From positions 1-64,000 of the forward strand of contig NZ_JAPMLN010000006.1 of assembly GCF_026410405.1 (NCBI RefSeq): a stretch of DNA of 64,000 nucleotides, in the 5' to 3' direction. The notes under the pieces are model-generated. The model was not told where the DNA came from and did not search any database. It saw only the letters and a list, made by a program, of their open reading frames with translations. This DNA comes from Marinicella gelatinilytica. GTDB taxonomy: Bacteria; Pseudomonadota; Gammaproteobacteria; Xanthomonadales; Marinicellaceae. Shown piece by piece: positions 19,254-27,593 of the stretch. How positions within the stretch are numbered: position 1 is the stretch's first letter; every line of letters begins with the position of its first letter. The position numbers were made by a program, and so were the translations under genes.

Positions 19254-19330
19254 TGGGGTGACCGATGGGGCTCGAACCCACGACAACCAGAATCACAATC
19301 TGGCGCTCTACCAACTGAACTACGGTCACC
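19254..19330 (-). tRNA. tRNA-His (GTG)
   Basis: Minus strand: GGTGACCGTAGTTCAGTTGG start with the extra 5' G expected for His, anticodon loop TTGTGAT (GTG) in a CCAGA/TCTGG stem, GGTTCGAGCCC T-arm and CCA. It is followed by tRNA-Leu. Confidence 0.95.
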
Positions 19331-19346
19331 ATATCTAATGCCTGCC

Positions 19347-19423
19347 TGGCGCGCCCGGCAGGACTCGAACCTGCAACCCTCGCCTTAGAAGGGCGATGCT
19401 CTATCCAGTTGAGCTACGGGCGC
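19347..19423 (-). tRNA. tRNA-Arg (TCT)
   Basis: Minus strand: GCGCCCGTAGCTCAACTGG start, anticodon loop CTTCTAA (TCT) in a TCGCC/GGCGA stem, T-arm GGTTCGAGTCC, discriminator G and encoded CCA. It reads AGA codons. Confidence 0.95.
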
Positions 19424-19442
19424 ATTGCAGTTTACTATAAAA

Positions 19443-19519
19443 TGGTCGGGGTAGAGAGATTCGAACTCCCGACCCACTGCTCCCAAAGCAGTTGCGCTAC
19501 CAGGCTGCGCTATACCCCG
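19443..19519 (-). tRNA. tRNA-Pro (TGG)
   Basis: Minus strand: CGGGGTATAGCGCAGCCTGG start (unpaired C1 typical of bacterial Pro tRNAs), anticodon loop TTTGGGA (TGG), T-arm AGTTCGAATCT and encoded CCA. Confidence 0.96.
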
Positions 19520-19654
19520 ACTGGTCTTATCTCACTCATTTCATCAAGCTGGCGAATTTTAATACCTCAAACCAGCAAGTTCAATCATAAAATAAGTTTT
19601 ATCGCCTTTATTTCAAGGCTTAACACTTTAAATCCATTCAAAATGCTAAAAAAA

Positions 19655-19732
19655 TGGCGCGCCCGGAAGGATTCGAACCTCCGACCGCCTGGTTCGTAGC
19701 CAGGTACTCTAATCCAACTGAGCTACGGGCGC
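19655..19732 (-). tRNA. tRNA-Arg (ACG)
   Basis: Minus strand: GCGCCCGTAGCTCAGTTGG start, anticodon loop CTACGAA (ACG, deaminated to ICG in bacteria) in a CCTGG/CCAGG stem, T-arm GGTTCGAATCC and encoded CCA. It is separated from tRNA-Pro by 135 bp with no other recognisable content. Confidence 0.95.
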
Positions 19733-19828
19733 GCATTGGGCTGCGAATTATGTTTGTTTTTAACATCGAAGTCAACAGCAAACATAAAAAACACACATTA
19801 TTTTATCCAATCATAGTGATATGACTTG

Positions 19829-19852
19829 ATAAAATGGCGGAGAGTGAGGGAT
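19829..19852 (-). repeat. Displaced copy of the tRNA-Ser 3' end
   Basis: The 24 bases here are identical to 19990-20013, which hold the CCA end, acceptor strand and 3' T-stem strand of tRNA-Ser plus a few downstream bases. The two copies are offset by 161 bp. A further piece of the T-arm (TTCGAACCCTC) appears at about 19921-19932, so this reads like a decayed tRNA-Ser 3' region split by some 70 bp within the T-loop. Confidence 0.8.
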
Positions 19853-19989
19853 GACTCAAAACTTCCTGTTTTGCCCGCTTCGCGGCGCCTTCGTCGGTGA
19901 AAATACGCTCCCGGCGTATTTTTCGAACCCTCAGGCTTTCATGCTTCACTGTCCAATATTTTATAAAATCCCCGCTTCGAGGGGCTTTT
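19853..19989. other. Hairpin-rich spacer between tRNA-Ser and its 3' fragment
   Basis: No gene is credible here. The segment holds small GC-rich stem-loops, including CCGCTTCGCGG (19875-19885) and CCCCGCTTCGAGGGGC just before tRNA-Ser. The 11-mer CCGCTTCGCGG also occurs in each 163-bp unit on the other side of the tRNA. Together with the flanking copy it forms a 161-bp repeat period, resembling in organisation the spacer repeats after tRNA-Tyr in E. coli tyrT. Confidence 0.5.
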
Positions 19990-19995
19990 ATAAAA

Positions 19996-20087
19996 TGGCG
20001 GAGAGTGAGGGATTCGAACCCTCGATGGGCTATAAAACCCATACTCCCTTAGCAGGGGAGCGCCTTCAGCCGCTCGGCCAACTCTCC
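19996..20087 (-). tRNA. tRNA-Ser (GCT)
   Basis: Minus strand: GGAGAGTTGGCCGAGCGG start, anticodon loop CTGCTAA (GCT) in a CTCCC/GGGAG-type stem, long variable arm TATGGGTTTTATAGCCCAT, T-arm GGTTCGAATCC, acceptor closing with ACTCTCC, encoded CCA. It is the first tRNA of the array and the source of the tRNA fragments repeated on both sides. Confidence 0.95.
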
Positions 20088-20414
20088 GTTTTCTTTATTG
20101 CCCACCATCATTCCGGCGGGTAACATTGTTCTTTGTGCGCTCCCCAATGGGAGACGCCTGATTCCGGGCATCCTGCCCTTCACCCTTCGGGTCCGCTTCG
20201 CGGGGCTAAAATGATCCCGTCATTTTAGTCAGCCGCTCGGCCAACTCTCCGTTTTCTTAATAACCCACCATCATTCCGGCGGGAAACATTATTCTTTGTG
20301 CGCTCCCCAATGGGAGACGCCTGATTCCGGGCATCCTGCCCTTCACCCTTCGGGTCCGCTTCGCGGGGCTAAAATGATCCCGTCATTTTAGTCAGCCGCT
20401 CGGCTCACCTTCCG
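20067..20414 (-). repeat. 163-bp tandem repeat carrying the tRNA-Ser 5' end
   Basis: Units start at 20067, 20230 and 20393 (third only about 22 bp and degenerate). Each begins, on the plus strand, with CAGCCGCTCGGCCAACTC, the reverse complement of the first part of tRNA-Ser; in the first unit this is the real gene. The two full units differ at about five positions. Each contains hairpins: CTAAAATGA/TCATTTTAG, ACCCTTCGGGT, CCGCTTCGCGG and CTCCCCAATGGGAG. In the transcribed direction the units precede the tRNA, so a precursor would contain two tRNA 5' stubs before the true one. This accounts for the gene-free stretch 20088-20415. Confidence 0.85.
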
Positions 20415-20425
20415 ATTTTAATTAA

Positions 20426-20445
20426 ATAAGCCGAAACAGGCTTAT
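20426..20445 (-). terminator. Candidate csrA terminator / tRNA leader hairpin
   Basis: ATAAGCC (20426-20432) pairs with GGCTTAT (20439-20445) across a 6-nt loop. On the minus strand it is followed by TTAATTAAAA, a weak U-rich tract. It may end the alaS-csrA transcript, or attenuate a tRNA transcript starting just upstream. Confidence 0.45.
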
Positions 20446-20460
20446 AAAGTTAAGGCGGCT

Positions 20461-20488
20461 ATTTTAGTCATATTTGACTTAAATGCAA
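20461..20488 (-). promoter_or_regulatory. Candidate promoter of the tRNA-Ser operon
   Basis: On the minus strand TTGCAT (20488-20483), a 16-bp spacer and TAAAAT (20466-20461), followed by AGCCGCC. The G/C-rich discriminator matches other promoters of translation genes in this window. The -35 is only a partial match, so the site is tentative. Confidence 0.4.
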
Positions 20489-20503
20489 CCGAATTTTATA
20501 GAG

Positions 20504-20746
20504 TTATTGATTGCCAATACCATCATCATAGGAATCGGTATCGACGTCCTCCCCAACCGGTTGTTCCGTGTCTTGGTTAAGCTGCTCATTTTTAATGCGC
20601 TCATATATTTCTTCGCGGTGTACCGCGATTTCCTTCGGGGCATTAATTCCAATGCGAACTTGATTACCCTTAATACCTAATACCGTCACTGTGACGTCAT
20701 CCCCAATCATTAAGGTTTCACCAACTCTTCTGGTTAAAATTAACAT
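20504..20746 (-). CDS. csrA: Carbon storage regulator CsrA
   Basis: An 80-residue RNA-binding post-transcriptional regulator that binds GGA motifs in mRNA leaders. It begins [20 protein letters not shown] with the key Arg 44-region sequence [12 protein letters not shown]. The core matches CsrA; the tail is longer and acidic ([16 protein letters not shown]) compared with the 61-residue E. coli protein. A GGAG ribosome site precedes the ATG. It follows alaS, the usual gammaproteobacterial order, with a 143-bp gap containing its own promoter candidate. Confidence 0.95.
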   Translation of the reverse strand: MLILTRRVGETLMIGDDVTVTVLGIKGNQVRIGINAPKEIAVHREEIYERIKNEQLNQDTEQPVGEDVDTDSYDDGIGNQ

Positions 20747-20806
20747 TTTTTTCTCCGTTTAACGTTATTTAAGTACTCTCGGGAAGTACCTGTCCAAAAT
20801 AATATT

Positions 20807-20836
20807 GTTATAATTTTTAGGTTACTGATTAGACAA
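20807..20836 (-). promoter_or_regulatory. Candidate csrA promoter
   Basis: On the minus strand TTGTCT (20836-20831), an 18-bp spacer and TATAAC (20812-20807), about 60 bases before the csrA ATG. Downstream in the leader a small inverted repeat GTACT/AGTAC surrounds TCCCGAG. CsrA leaders in E. coli are driven by several promoters, so this is likely not the only one. Confidence 0.4.
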
Positions 20837-20889
20837 TATTTGGCGTCTAATTTGAAGCCCTATTTGAATTTTATTTTTAATCAGCTAAG

Positions 20890-23523
20890 TTAGTTTTCCT
20901 TGAATTGCTCTTTAACCACTTTTTGAATGGCTTGCTCGATGGTTTTCAGGTCTGCTTGACCGCCACCTTGAGCAAAGTCAGGACGTCCACCACCACGACC
21001 ACCTATATGACTTAATATGGCTTTAACTAAGTCACCGGCCCGATATTCTTTGGTTAAACTTTTTGTCACCCCGACCATCAACTGAACCTTATCTTCATCC
21101 AACTGTGCAAAAATAACCACTCCCCGCTCATGTTGGCTTTTAAAACCATCTATGCCATCCCGTAAAGCACTGACATCGCCAGACTCAAATACTTGAGTCA
21201 GCAACCACATATCTCCAATTTGTCGAGCATGTTGTAATGCATCACTAACCGTATCGCCGGTCTGGCTTTTTTGAATTTGTGAAATTGTTTGCTGCAACTC
21301 TTTATTATGCAAAACCAAGCTTTCAACTTGGCCAACAATATTCTCCGGTTTTGACTTAATCAGTCGTGCAATGTTTTGAACCGCTTGTTGCTGCTTTTGA
21401 ATCCATGCCAAGGCAGTTTCACCAGTCACCGCTTCGATGCGCCTAACACCCGAAGCCACCGCTGTTTCTAATGTGATTTTAAACAAGCCGATATCACCGG
21501 TGGCTTTAACGTGGGTACCGCCGCATAGTTCTACGGAATAACCACCAAAATCCATCACCCGGACATGTTCACCATATTTTTCTCCAAATAAAGCAACGGC
21601 GCCGTAATTAATGGCATCATCATAGGCCATATGTTGTTCTTGTGCCGGCAAATTATCACGAATCGCTTGATTAACCAATCGTTCGACACGAAAAAGTTGC
21701 TGCTGAGTTAAAGCCTCATCATGAGAAAAATCAAATCGTAATTTGTCGGCATTAACTAAAGACCCTTTCTGTTGTACATGCTCACCCAATTCAGCACGCA
21801 ATACTTTATGTAATAAATGTGTTGCGGAATGGTTTAAAATAACTTGTTGCCGATGGCTTTGATCGACTTGGGTTTGTACAATCAATCCTTGTTTCAAGCC
21901 CCCTGCCATAACCTCCACAGCGTGAATATGATATTGACCGGCTGCTTTTTGAGTATCGGTCACACGCGCCTTACCAACATCGGCCATAAGCAATCCAATA
22001 TCACCAACTTGTCCACCTGACTCTGCATAAAAAGGGGTTCGATTTAGAACCACCCAACCTTTTTCACCGGCCGCTAAATAATCACATTGCTGCCCGGACT
22101 CATCTGTCAAGAGCTCAATTTCACCGCTGTCCTGGTAACGATCATAGCCACTGAATTGCGTCGCCGAAAGCGTCTGAATTAAATCAGCTGGGATTTGATG
22201 TTGTTGCTTAAACTGCTTATGTGAGCGTGATCTTTTTTTCTGTGCTTCCATACACCGATTAAAACCCACCACGTCAACTGAACGGTTGTACTCTCGGGCT
22301 AAATCCTCTGTTAAATCCAATGGAAATCCAAAGGTATCATAGAGCTTAAAGGCGAGTTCGCCGGACACCGACTCATCAGGTGCTAAATCTGCAGTGGCTT
22401 TTGAAAACTCTTGCATGCCGGTACCCAGCGTTTCTGCAAACTGTTGCTCTTCCTTTTTTAATTGTTTTTCAATCAAATGCTGATTATCTGGTAACTCCGG
22501 ATAATCTTCACCCATCTCACCGATTAAAGGTTGTACCATACGATAGAAAAATAGATTTTCAGCACCTAATTTATGACCATGTCGTGCGGCTCGACGAATA
22601 ATTCGACGCAATACATAGCCACGACCTTCATTGGAAGGCAAAACACCATCAGCAATTAAAAAAGCACAGGTTCTGATATGGTCAGCAATCACCTTTAATG
22701 ATGGGTTTGTTAAATCATCACAATCGGTTAGCTTGGCTGCAGCCTTGATTAAGTTTTGAAATAAATCAATGTCATAATTACTGTGTTTGCCTTGCAAAAT
22801 AGCGGCAATTCGCTCTAACCCCATGCCGGTGTCAACACTGGGCTTCGGTAATGGCACCAATTCTCCGTCTGCCTGACGATCAAACTGCATAAAAACCAGG
22901 TTCCAAATCTCAATAAAGCGATCGCCGTCTTCTTCCGGTGAACCCGGAGGTCCGCCTGGCACATCCGAACCATGATCATAGAATATTTCGGTACAGGGCC
23001 CACAAGGACCGGTGTCGCCCATTTGCCAAAAATTATCTTTGGCACCAATTCTTAAAATCCGATCCATGGGCAGTCCAATGACTTCATGCCATATTTGTTC
23101 AGCTTCGTCATCCTCTTCAAAAACCGTTACCAACAGTTTTTCTTCCGGCAAATTGAGATCATTGGTTAGAAAATCCCAACTCAGCTCAATGGCTTTGCGC
23201 TTAAAGTAATCACCAAAACTAAAGTTACCCAACATTTCAAAAAAAGTATGGTGTCGAGCAGTATAACCAACCTGATCAAGGTCATTATGCTTGCCGCCCG
23301 CTCGCACGCAACGTTGGGAACTTACGGCGCGCACATAATCTCTTTTTTCAGCACCTAAAAAAACATCTTTAAACTGCACCATACCGGCATTAACAAACAA
23401 CAGAGTCGGATCATTGGCAGGAATCAATGAGCTGCTTTTCACCACTTTATGATCGTGGCTTTTAAAGTAATCAAGAAATCGTGATCGTATTTTTCGGGTT
23501 GATAGCATGGTGGTTTTGGTCAA
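20890..23523 (-). CDS. alaS: Alanyl-tRNA synthetase
   Basis: 877 residues, matching the E. coli size. It has the class II catalytic core (FLDYFKSHDHKVVKSSSLIPANDPTLLFVNAGMVQFKD, motif 2 region R-x-V-x-S-x-Q-R-C-V-R-A-G-G-K-H-N-D-L), the editing domain with NHSATHLLHK and CGGTHV zinc/editing residues, and a C-Ala domain ending RGGGRPDFAQGGG. It charges tRNA-Ala and clears misacylated Ser and Gly. It lies 63 bp after kdsB, with csrA downstream. Confidence 0.97.
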   Translation of the reverse strand: MTKTTMLSTRKIRSRFLDYFKSHDHKVVKSSSLIPANDPTLLFVNAGMVQFKDVFLGAEKRDYVRAVSSQRCVRAGGKHNDLDQVGYTARHHTFFEMLGNFSFGDYFKRKAIELSWDFLTNDLNLPEEKLLVTVFEEDDEAEQIWHEVIGLPMDRILRIGAKDNFWQMGDTGPCGPCTEIFYDHGSDVPGGPPGSPEEDGDRFIEIWNLVFMQFDRQADGELVPLPKPSVDTGMGLERIAAILQGKHSNYDIDLFQNLIKAAAKLTDCDDLTNPSLKVIADHIRTCAFLIADGVLPSNEGRGYVLRRIIRRAARHGHKLGAENLFFYRMVQPLIGEMGEDYPELPDNQHLIEKQLKKEEQQFAETLGTGMQEFSKATADLAPDESVSGELAFKLYDTFGFPLDLTEDLAREYNRSVDVVGFNRCMEAQKKRSRSHKQFKQQHQIPADLIQTLSATQFSGYDRYQDSGEIELLTDESGQQCDYLAAGEKGWVVLNRTPFYAESGGQVGDIGLLMADVGKARVTDTQKAAGQYHIHAVEVMAGGLKQGLIVQTQVDQSHRQQVILNHSATHLLHKVLRAELGEHVQQKGSLVNADKLRFDFSHDEALTQQQLFRVERLVNQAIRDNLPAQEQHMAYDDAINYGAVALFGEKYGEHVRVMDFGGYSVELCGGTHVKATGDIGLFKITLETAVASGVRRIEAVTGETALAWIQKQQQAVQNIARLIKSKPENIVGQVESLVLHNKELQQTISQIQKSQTGDTVSDALQHARQIGDMWLLTQVFESGDVSALRDGIDGFKSQHERGVVIFAQLDEDKVQLMVGVTKSLTKEYRAGDLVKAILSHIGGRGGGRPDFAQGGGQADLKTIEQAIQKVVKEQFKEN

Positions 23524-23558
23524 GAAATTAAGAAATAAATTTTAGGGTTTAGATGCCC

Positions 23559-23564
23559 ATTATA
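23559..23564 (-). promoter_or_regulatory. Candidate -10 of an internal alaS promoter
   Basis: On the minus strand CTTGTATAATGGGC contains a consensus TATAAT in the gap between kdsB and alaS, about 36 bases upstream of the alaS ATG. No good -35 is seen at 17 bp. It would allow alaS-csrA expression apart from the lipid A operon. Confidence 0.4.
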
Positions 23565-23586
23565 CAAGACTTCAGAGTGATAATTA

Positions 23587-24357
23587 TTAACGCTGCGTTT
23601 TATCTTGTTCAAAGCGCATAACATCATCAGCCGTATCGATGCCATGTGGCATATCGCACACGGCCCGTGCCACCACGATTTGCTCACCGGCAGCCAAAGC
23701 CCGTAATTGTTCTAAAGATTCACATTGTTCAATTGCAGCTGGTTTTAAGCGACTAAATTGATGTAAGAATGCAACTTTATAAACATATAAACCTATGTGT
23801 CTTTTGAATGACACGTTTTCTGGCAGACGCTTGGCCTGCTGATTAAAGTGTTGCTGAGACCAAGGGATGGGTGCGCGACTAAAATACAAAGCCTGATGTC
23901 GGTCATTGGTCACCACTTTAACCACATTAGGATCAAACAAAGTATCTAAATTTGTAATTGGCTGATATAAAGTACCGATGGCAGCCTCTGGCGATTGCTG
24001 TATTAAATCCAAAACTTGTTGCACATTGTCTCGAGGTATATTCGGCTCATCGCCTTGATAATTGAGCACCCAGGTATCCGAAGACCAGTTTTTTATGGCC
24101 GCACACTCTGCGATTCGATCAGTACCTGTTAAGTGATTTTCAGCAGTCATTACCACATCGTACCCTGCGGTCTTTACACAATCAAAAATACGCGCATCAT
24201 CGGTGGCCACAGTCACTTCTTTAGCACCCAACCGATGGGCAGATTCAACCGCTCTAAGAATGAGCTCTTTACCTTTTAACTTAATCAAGGGCTTACCGGG
24301 CAAACGACTAGATTGGTAGCGGGCCGGGATACATATAACAAACTCAAATGGTTTCAT
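23587..24357 (-). CDS. kdsB: 3-deoxy-manno-octulosonate cytidylyltransferase
   Basis: Activates Kdo with CTP to CMP-Kdo for the lipopolysaccharide inner core, in the cytosol. The protein is 256 residues and shows the CMP-Kdo synthetase signature IPARYQSSRLPGKPLIKLKGK near the N terminus, then VATDDARI, WVLNYQGDEPNI and SRAPIPW, with H-I-G-L-Y-V-Y later. Its start overlaps the lpxK stop by four bases. It is the last lipopolysaccharide gene of the exbB-exbD-msbA-lpxK-kdsB run. Confidence 0.95.
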   Translation of the reverse strand: MKPFEFVICIPARYQSSRLPGKPLIKLKGKELILRAVESAHRLGAKEVTVATDDARIFDCVKTAGYDVVMTAENHLTGTDRIAECAAIKNWSSDTWVLNYQGDEPNIPRDNVQQVLDLIQQSPEAAIGTLYQPITNLDTLFDPNVVKVVTNDRHQALYFSRAPIPWSQQHFNQQAKRLPENVSFKRHIGLYVYKVAFLHQFSRLKPAAIEQCESLEQLRALAAGEQIVVARAVCDMPHGIDTADDVMRFEQDKTQR

Positions 24358-25370
24358 AACAACACCCGATTTAATAACGCATTAATGGCATCAGCGGTTT
24401 TTGCAGAAGGTTTAATTGTGGTTTTAACCACCCACACATCAGGGTGATTAATTAATGAACATTTCACCGCATCTTTTTCTGTTATCAGGGTTTTATATTG
24501 ATCACTAAAATCAGCGTCGATAAAAACATGGTGATCAGCTTTAGGCTGCTTAACCACTGCCAAACCCTGACCAGACAACATTTTAAAAAAACCTTCTGGA
24601 TTGGCAATACCGGCCATGGCGATTATTTTTTGGCTGCGCAAAGATTCAATGCTGCGGGTGGTTTTGGGCCTATTGAGCTGGTAAATACAATCAATTTGAT
24701 GTTGATAGAATAAACCATCAGCAACTTCATCTTTATAAATCACCAAATCCACTTGTTTAAGGCGTTCAGGTTTTTCTCTTAAAGGTCCGGCGGGTATCAA
24801 TCTCTCATTACCCAGTTGACGATCAGCATCAAGCATAACAATTTCAGCATCGCGCGCCATGGCATAATGTTGCAAGCCATCATCAGATAACACCACATTT
24901 ACATGATGTTGACTGATTAAAGTCTTAACAGCTTGGCTACGACTTTTGGCCACCATAACCGGAATATTCAGGGTTTTGGCCATCAGTAGCGGCTCATCAC
25001 CACTGGCCGCAGGGTCGGCGCCCGGTGTTACCAACATCGGTTCCACTTTACGTTTACCGCCATAACCGCGTGAAACTATACCCACACGAAGACCTTTGGC
25101 TTTCAACAATTCTGCTAAGTAAATAACCATAGGTGTCTTTCCACCACCACCAACAGTGATATTACCTACCACGATAACCGGTACCTTAAACTCATGGGTT
25201 TTCAGAATCTTTAACCGATAGAGCCACCGTCGAAAACCACTAAGTGATGCAAAAATTGCCGCCAAAAATCGGTAATATACAGCCGGTGTCCGATGACTGT
25301 ACCAGCGCTGATTCCATTGTTCTTCCTTATGTTTCACGGTATTGTTATTGTTGTAGTTGTTGACTGTCAA
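24354..25370 (-). CDS. lpxK: Tetraacyldisaccharide 4'-kinase
   Basis: Phosphorylates the lipid A precursor at the 4' position on the inner membrane. It is 338 residues and contains GNITVGGGGKTPM (Walker A-like P-loop typical of LpxK), VSRGYGGK, GDEPLLMA and LSDDGLQHYAMARD. The first 20 or so residues (MTVNNYNNNNTVK...) are unusual and Asn-rich; a later start is possible because the 5' end overlaps the msbA 3' end by 26 bp. It is followed with a four-base overlap by kdsB. Confidence 0.93.
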   Translation of the reverse strand: MTVNNYNNNNTVKHKEEQWNQRWYSHRTPAVYYRFLAAIFASLSGFRRWLYRLKILKTHEFKVPVIVVGNITVGGGGKTPMVIYLAELLKAKGLRVGIVSRGYGGKRKVEPMLVTPGADPAASGDEPLLMAKTLNIPVMVAKSRSQAVKTLISQHHVNVVLSDDGLQHYAMARDAEIVMLDADRQLGNERLIPAGPLREKPERLKQVDLVIYKDEVADGLFYQHQIDCIYQLNRPKTTRSIESLRSQKIIAMAGIANPEGFFKMLSGQGLAVVKQPKADHHVFIDADFSDQYKTLITEKDAVKCSLINHPDVWVVKTTIKPSAKTADAINALLNRVLL

Positions 25371-27072
25371 GTAATTGCCGATAGGGTCCGGTTTGCTGAC
25401 TTAAAGATTCATGACTGCCTTGCTGCACAATATGTCCTTGGTCTAAAACCACCACGTAATCCACATCTTCAATGGTCGATAAACGATGCGCAATAATTAA
25501 TGTGGTTTTATCTTGCATGACTGTTTTAAGTGCCTTTTGAATGGCCTGTTCCGACTCGGTGTCTAAGGCAGAGGTGGCTTCATCTAAAATCAACAAGGGG
25601 GCATTTTTCAGTATGGCTCTGGCAATGGCGATGCGCTGTCGTTGCCCGCCGGATAAACCGGTACCATTTTCACCTAAAACAGTGTTAAAGCCCTGGGGTA
25701 ATTGTTGAATAAATTCTAGCGCGTGGGCTTTGCGCGCAGCTTCAACAATGTCCTCATCAGAATGATTTCGTAAAGCGCCGTATGCAATGTTATTTTTGAC
25801 AGTGTCATTAAATAAAATAATTTCTTGTGACACCACCGCTAAGTGGTCACGTAAACTGGCTAATGTGAAGTGCTCAACAGGTTGGTTATTAATTAAAAGT
25901 TTGCCCGAACTCACTTCATAAAATCGAGGTACCAAATTAACCAAACTGGTTTTACCGCCGCCGGAAGCACCCACAAATGCCACTTTATCACCCGGCTTTA
26001 TATGTAAATTAATATTTTCTAGAGCCGTGGCTTCATGGTTATATGCAAAAGTAACGTCTTTAAATTTGATATCAATCTGCTTACTGGATAGTTGTTCAAT
26101 GCCCTTGTCCTGTTCCGGTTTAGCGCTCACAATTTGCTGTACACTATCGGCAGCCGCCATGGTGGTTTGAATGGTGGCAAAAACAGTGGATAGGTTTTTA
26201 ACGGTTGGCAATAACACCAGCATGGTTGACATAAATGACATAAAGTCCGCTGCCGGCATGCCGGTTTTAGCGGCAATATACATGATAACGGCCAAAGCCA
26301 CAGCCACCGACATTAAGGTTATGGTTGATAACACCTCTTTGGTGGCAGCAATTTTAACCTGTAACTGACGATTGGTCTTTAAATTATGTTTAAACTTGGC
26401 CTGCTCCTGGTCTTCGCCATGAAATATTTTTACAATTTTATGACCTCGTATAACTTCTTCTGCGGTACTTGATAGATCAGACACGGAATCTTGAATACCA
26501 TGTCCTATTCGCCGAAAGCGTTTATTAATCAGATAAACCACAGCACCAATCAACGGAAACACCACAAAGGCCACCAGCGCCAAGGTCCAAGAATAATAAA
26601 ACATTACTAACAAATAAAAAACAATGGAGAGAAATTCTCGAATGATGATAACGAAATTTTTGGAAACACCATTGGCCATTTGCTCAATATCATAAATTAA
26701 GCGAGATAATAAACCACCAGTGGTGTGACGGTCATAAAATGATTGGGGCAATCGTAAATATTGAGCAAAAATTTGTTGCCGCAGATCATTGATGATTTGT
26801 CGCCCTACCCAGGTAAAACCGTATGCTGACATAAAATTACCAATACTGCGTATAAAAAATATGCCAATCACAAAAAACGGTATCCAAAAAACCCACTGGG
26901 GATCCTGGTTGTTAAATCCCTGTTCTAATATGGGTGATAACATCCACAAAAATAAAGCCTTCATGGCAGCATCAATGACAGCACCGAGCAAAGCCAAAAA
27001 GAAAACCAAACGATAGGGTTTTACATAGCGCAATAAACCACGATAAGTAACAGCAGAGTCTGCTTCAATCAT
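25345..27072 (-). CDS. msbA: Lipid A export ATP-binding/permease protein MsbA
   Basis: A half-transporter of 575 residues. It has an N-terminal six-helix membrane domain (about 1-315) and a C-terminal ABC ATPase with Walker A GASGGGKTS, Q-loop VSQEI, signature LSGGQRQRIA, Walker B LLILDEATSALD and the H-loop AHRLSTIED. It flips core lipid A across the inner membrane. The location directly before lpxK and kdsB supports MsbA over another exporter. It is separated from exbD by about 100 bp. Confidence 0.94.
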   Translation of the reverse strand: MIEADSAVTYRGLLRYVKPYRLVFFLALLGAVIDAAMKALFLWMLSPILEQGFNNQDPQWVFWIPFFVIGIFFIRSIGNFMSAYGFTWVGRQIINDLRQQIFAQYLRLPQSFYDRHTTGGLLSRLIYDIEQMANGVSKNFVIIIREFLSIVFYLLVMFYYSWTLALVAFVVFPLIGAVVYLINKRFRRIGHGIQDSVSDLSSTAEEVIRGHKIVKIFHGEDQEQAKFKHNLKTNRQLQVKIAATKEVLSTITLMSVAVALAVIMYIAAKTGMPAADFMSFMSTMLVLLPTVKNLSTVFATIQTTMAAADSVQQIVSAKPEQDKGIEQLSSKQIDIKFKDVTFAYNHEATALENINLHIKPGDKVAFVGASGGGKTSLVNLVPRFYEVSSGKLLINNQPVEHFTLASLRDHLAVVSQEIILFNDTVKNNIAYGALRNHSDEDIVEAARKAHALEFIQQLPQGFNTVLGENGTGLSGGQRQRIAIARAILKNAPLLILDEATSALDTESEQAIQKALKTVMQDKTTLIIAHRLSTIEDVDYVVVLDQGHIVQQGSHESLSQQTGPYRQLLDSQQLQQ

Positions 27073-27173
27073 ATCAAAGACCTGTGTGTAAATTTTGGCC
27101 GCTGAGAATTTGACAGGTTTCTAAACAACCCGATTTTGGTTTTAATTTGAATCATGAATAATGCAAAGGCCTC

Positions 27174-27593
27174 TCAAGGCTGTTTATTTTCAGTGGTGGC
27201 GATGGCAATACCTTCAAAACCCAATTGACCTAAAACATCTAACACTGTGACCACATATTTATGCGACGCATTGGCATCGGCTTTCACCAAGACTTTCATA
27301 TCACGGTCGTCACCGGCAATATCCACAAGTTGTTGTTGTAAGGCTTTGGCATCTTGGTTAGACAATTCACGGTCATTAATATAATAAGTACCTTTGGCGT
27401 TGATGGTAATGATTATATTTTGATTTTCACTGACAGTGGTCTGCTGTGAAGCTTCGGGTAACTCAATTTTTAATTTGCTTTGTTTTTCGAATGTGGTACT
27501 GACCATAAAAAAGATTAACAACAAAAACACCACATCAATCAATGACGTCAGATTAAGTCGTGAAGAATTATTATCTTCCGTGGAAAACTTCAT
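27174..27593 (-). CDS. exbD: ExbD/TolR-family biopolymer transport protein
   Basis: 139 residues with one N-terminal transmembrane helix (about 15-38, LTSLIDVVFLLLIFFMVSTTF) that carries the essential Asp of the family, then a periplasmic domain. It works with an ExbB/TolQ partner as a proton-driven motor for TonB-type energy transfer. Its start overlaps the stop of the exbB gene by four bases. In many gammaproteobacteria this pair heads the msbA-lpxK-kdsB operon without a dedicated tonB, so its exact partner is unknown. Confidence 0.9.
   Translation of the reverse strand: MKFSTEDNNSSRLNLTSLIDVVFLLLIFFMVSTTFEKQSKLKIELPEASQQTTVSENQNIIITINAKGTYYINDRELSNQDAKALQQQLVDIAGDDRDMKVLVKADANASHKYVVTVLDVLGQLGFEGIAIATTENKQP

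Noticed and set aside
19409-19699. Plus-strand ORF of 96 codons
   Set aside because: It is the antisense reading of tRNA-Pro and tRNA-Arg (VERFELPTHCSQS is a known tRNA artefact).
19829-20013. Integrated element bounded by att copies in tRNA-Ser
   Set aside because: Only 137 bp lie between the copies, with no integrase or cargo; a repeat origin fits better, though a relic cannot be excluded.
19803-20123. Two opposing ORFs across tRNA-Ser and its flanking repeats
   Set aside because: Both cross the tRNA or its fragments; SEGFEPSMGY and similar runs come from translating tRNA-Ser.
20067-20414. Possible CRISPR array
   Set aside because: The unit is 163 bp, is not split into short repeat and unique spacer, and contains a tRNA fragment; no cas genes are near.
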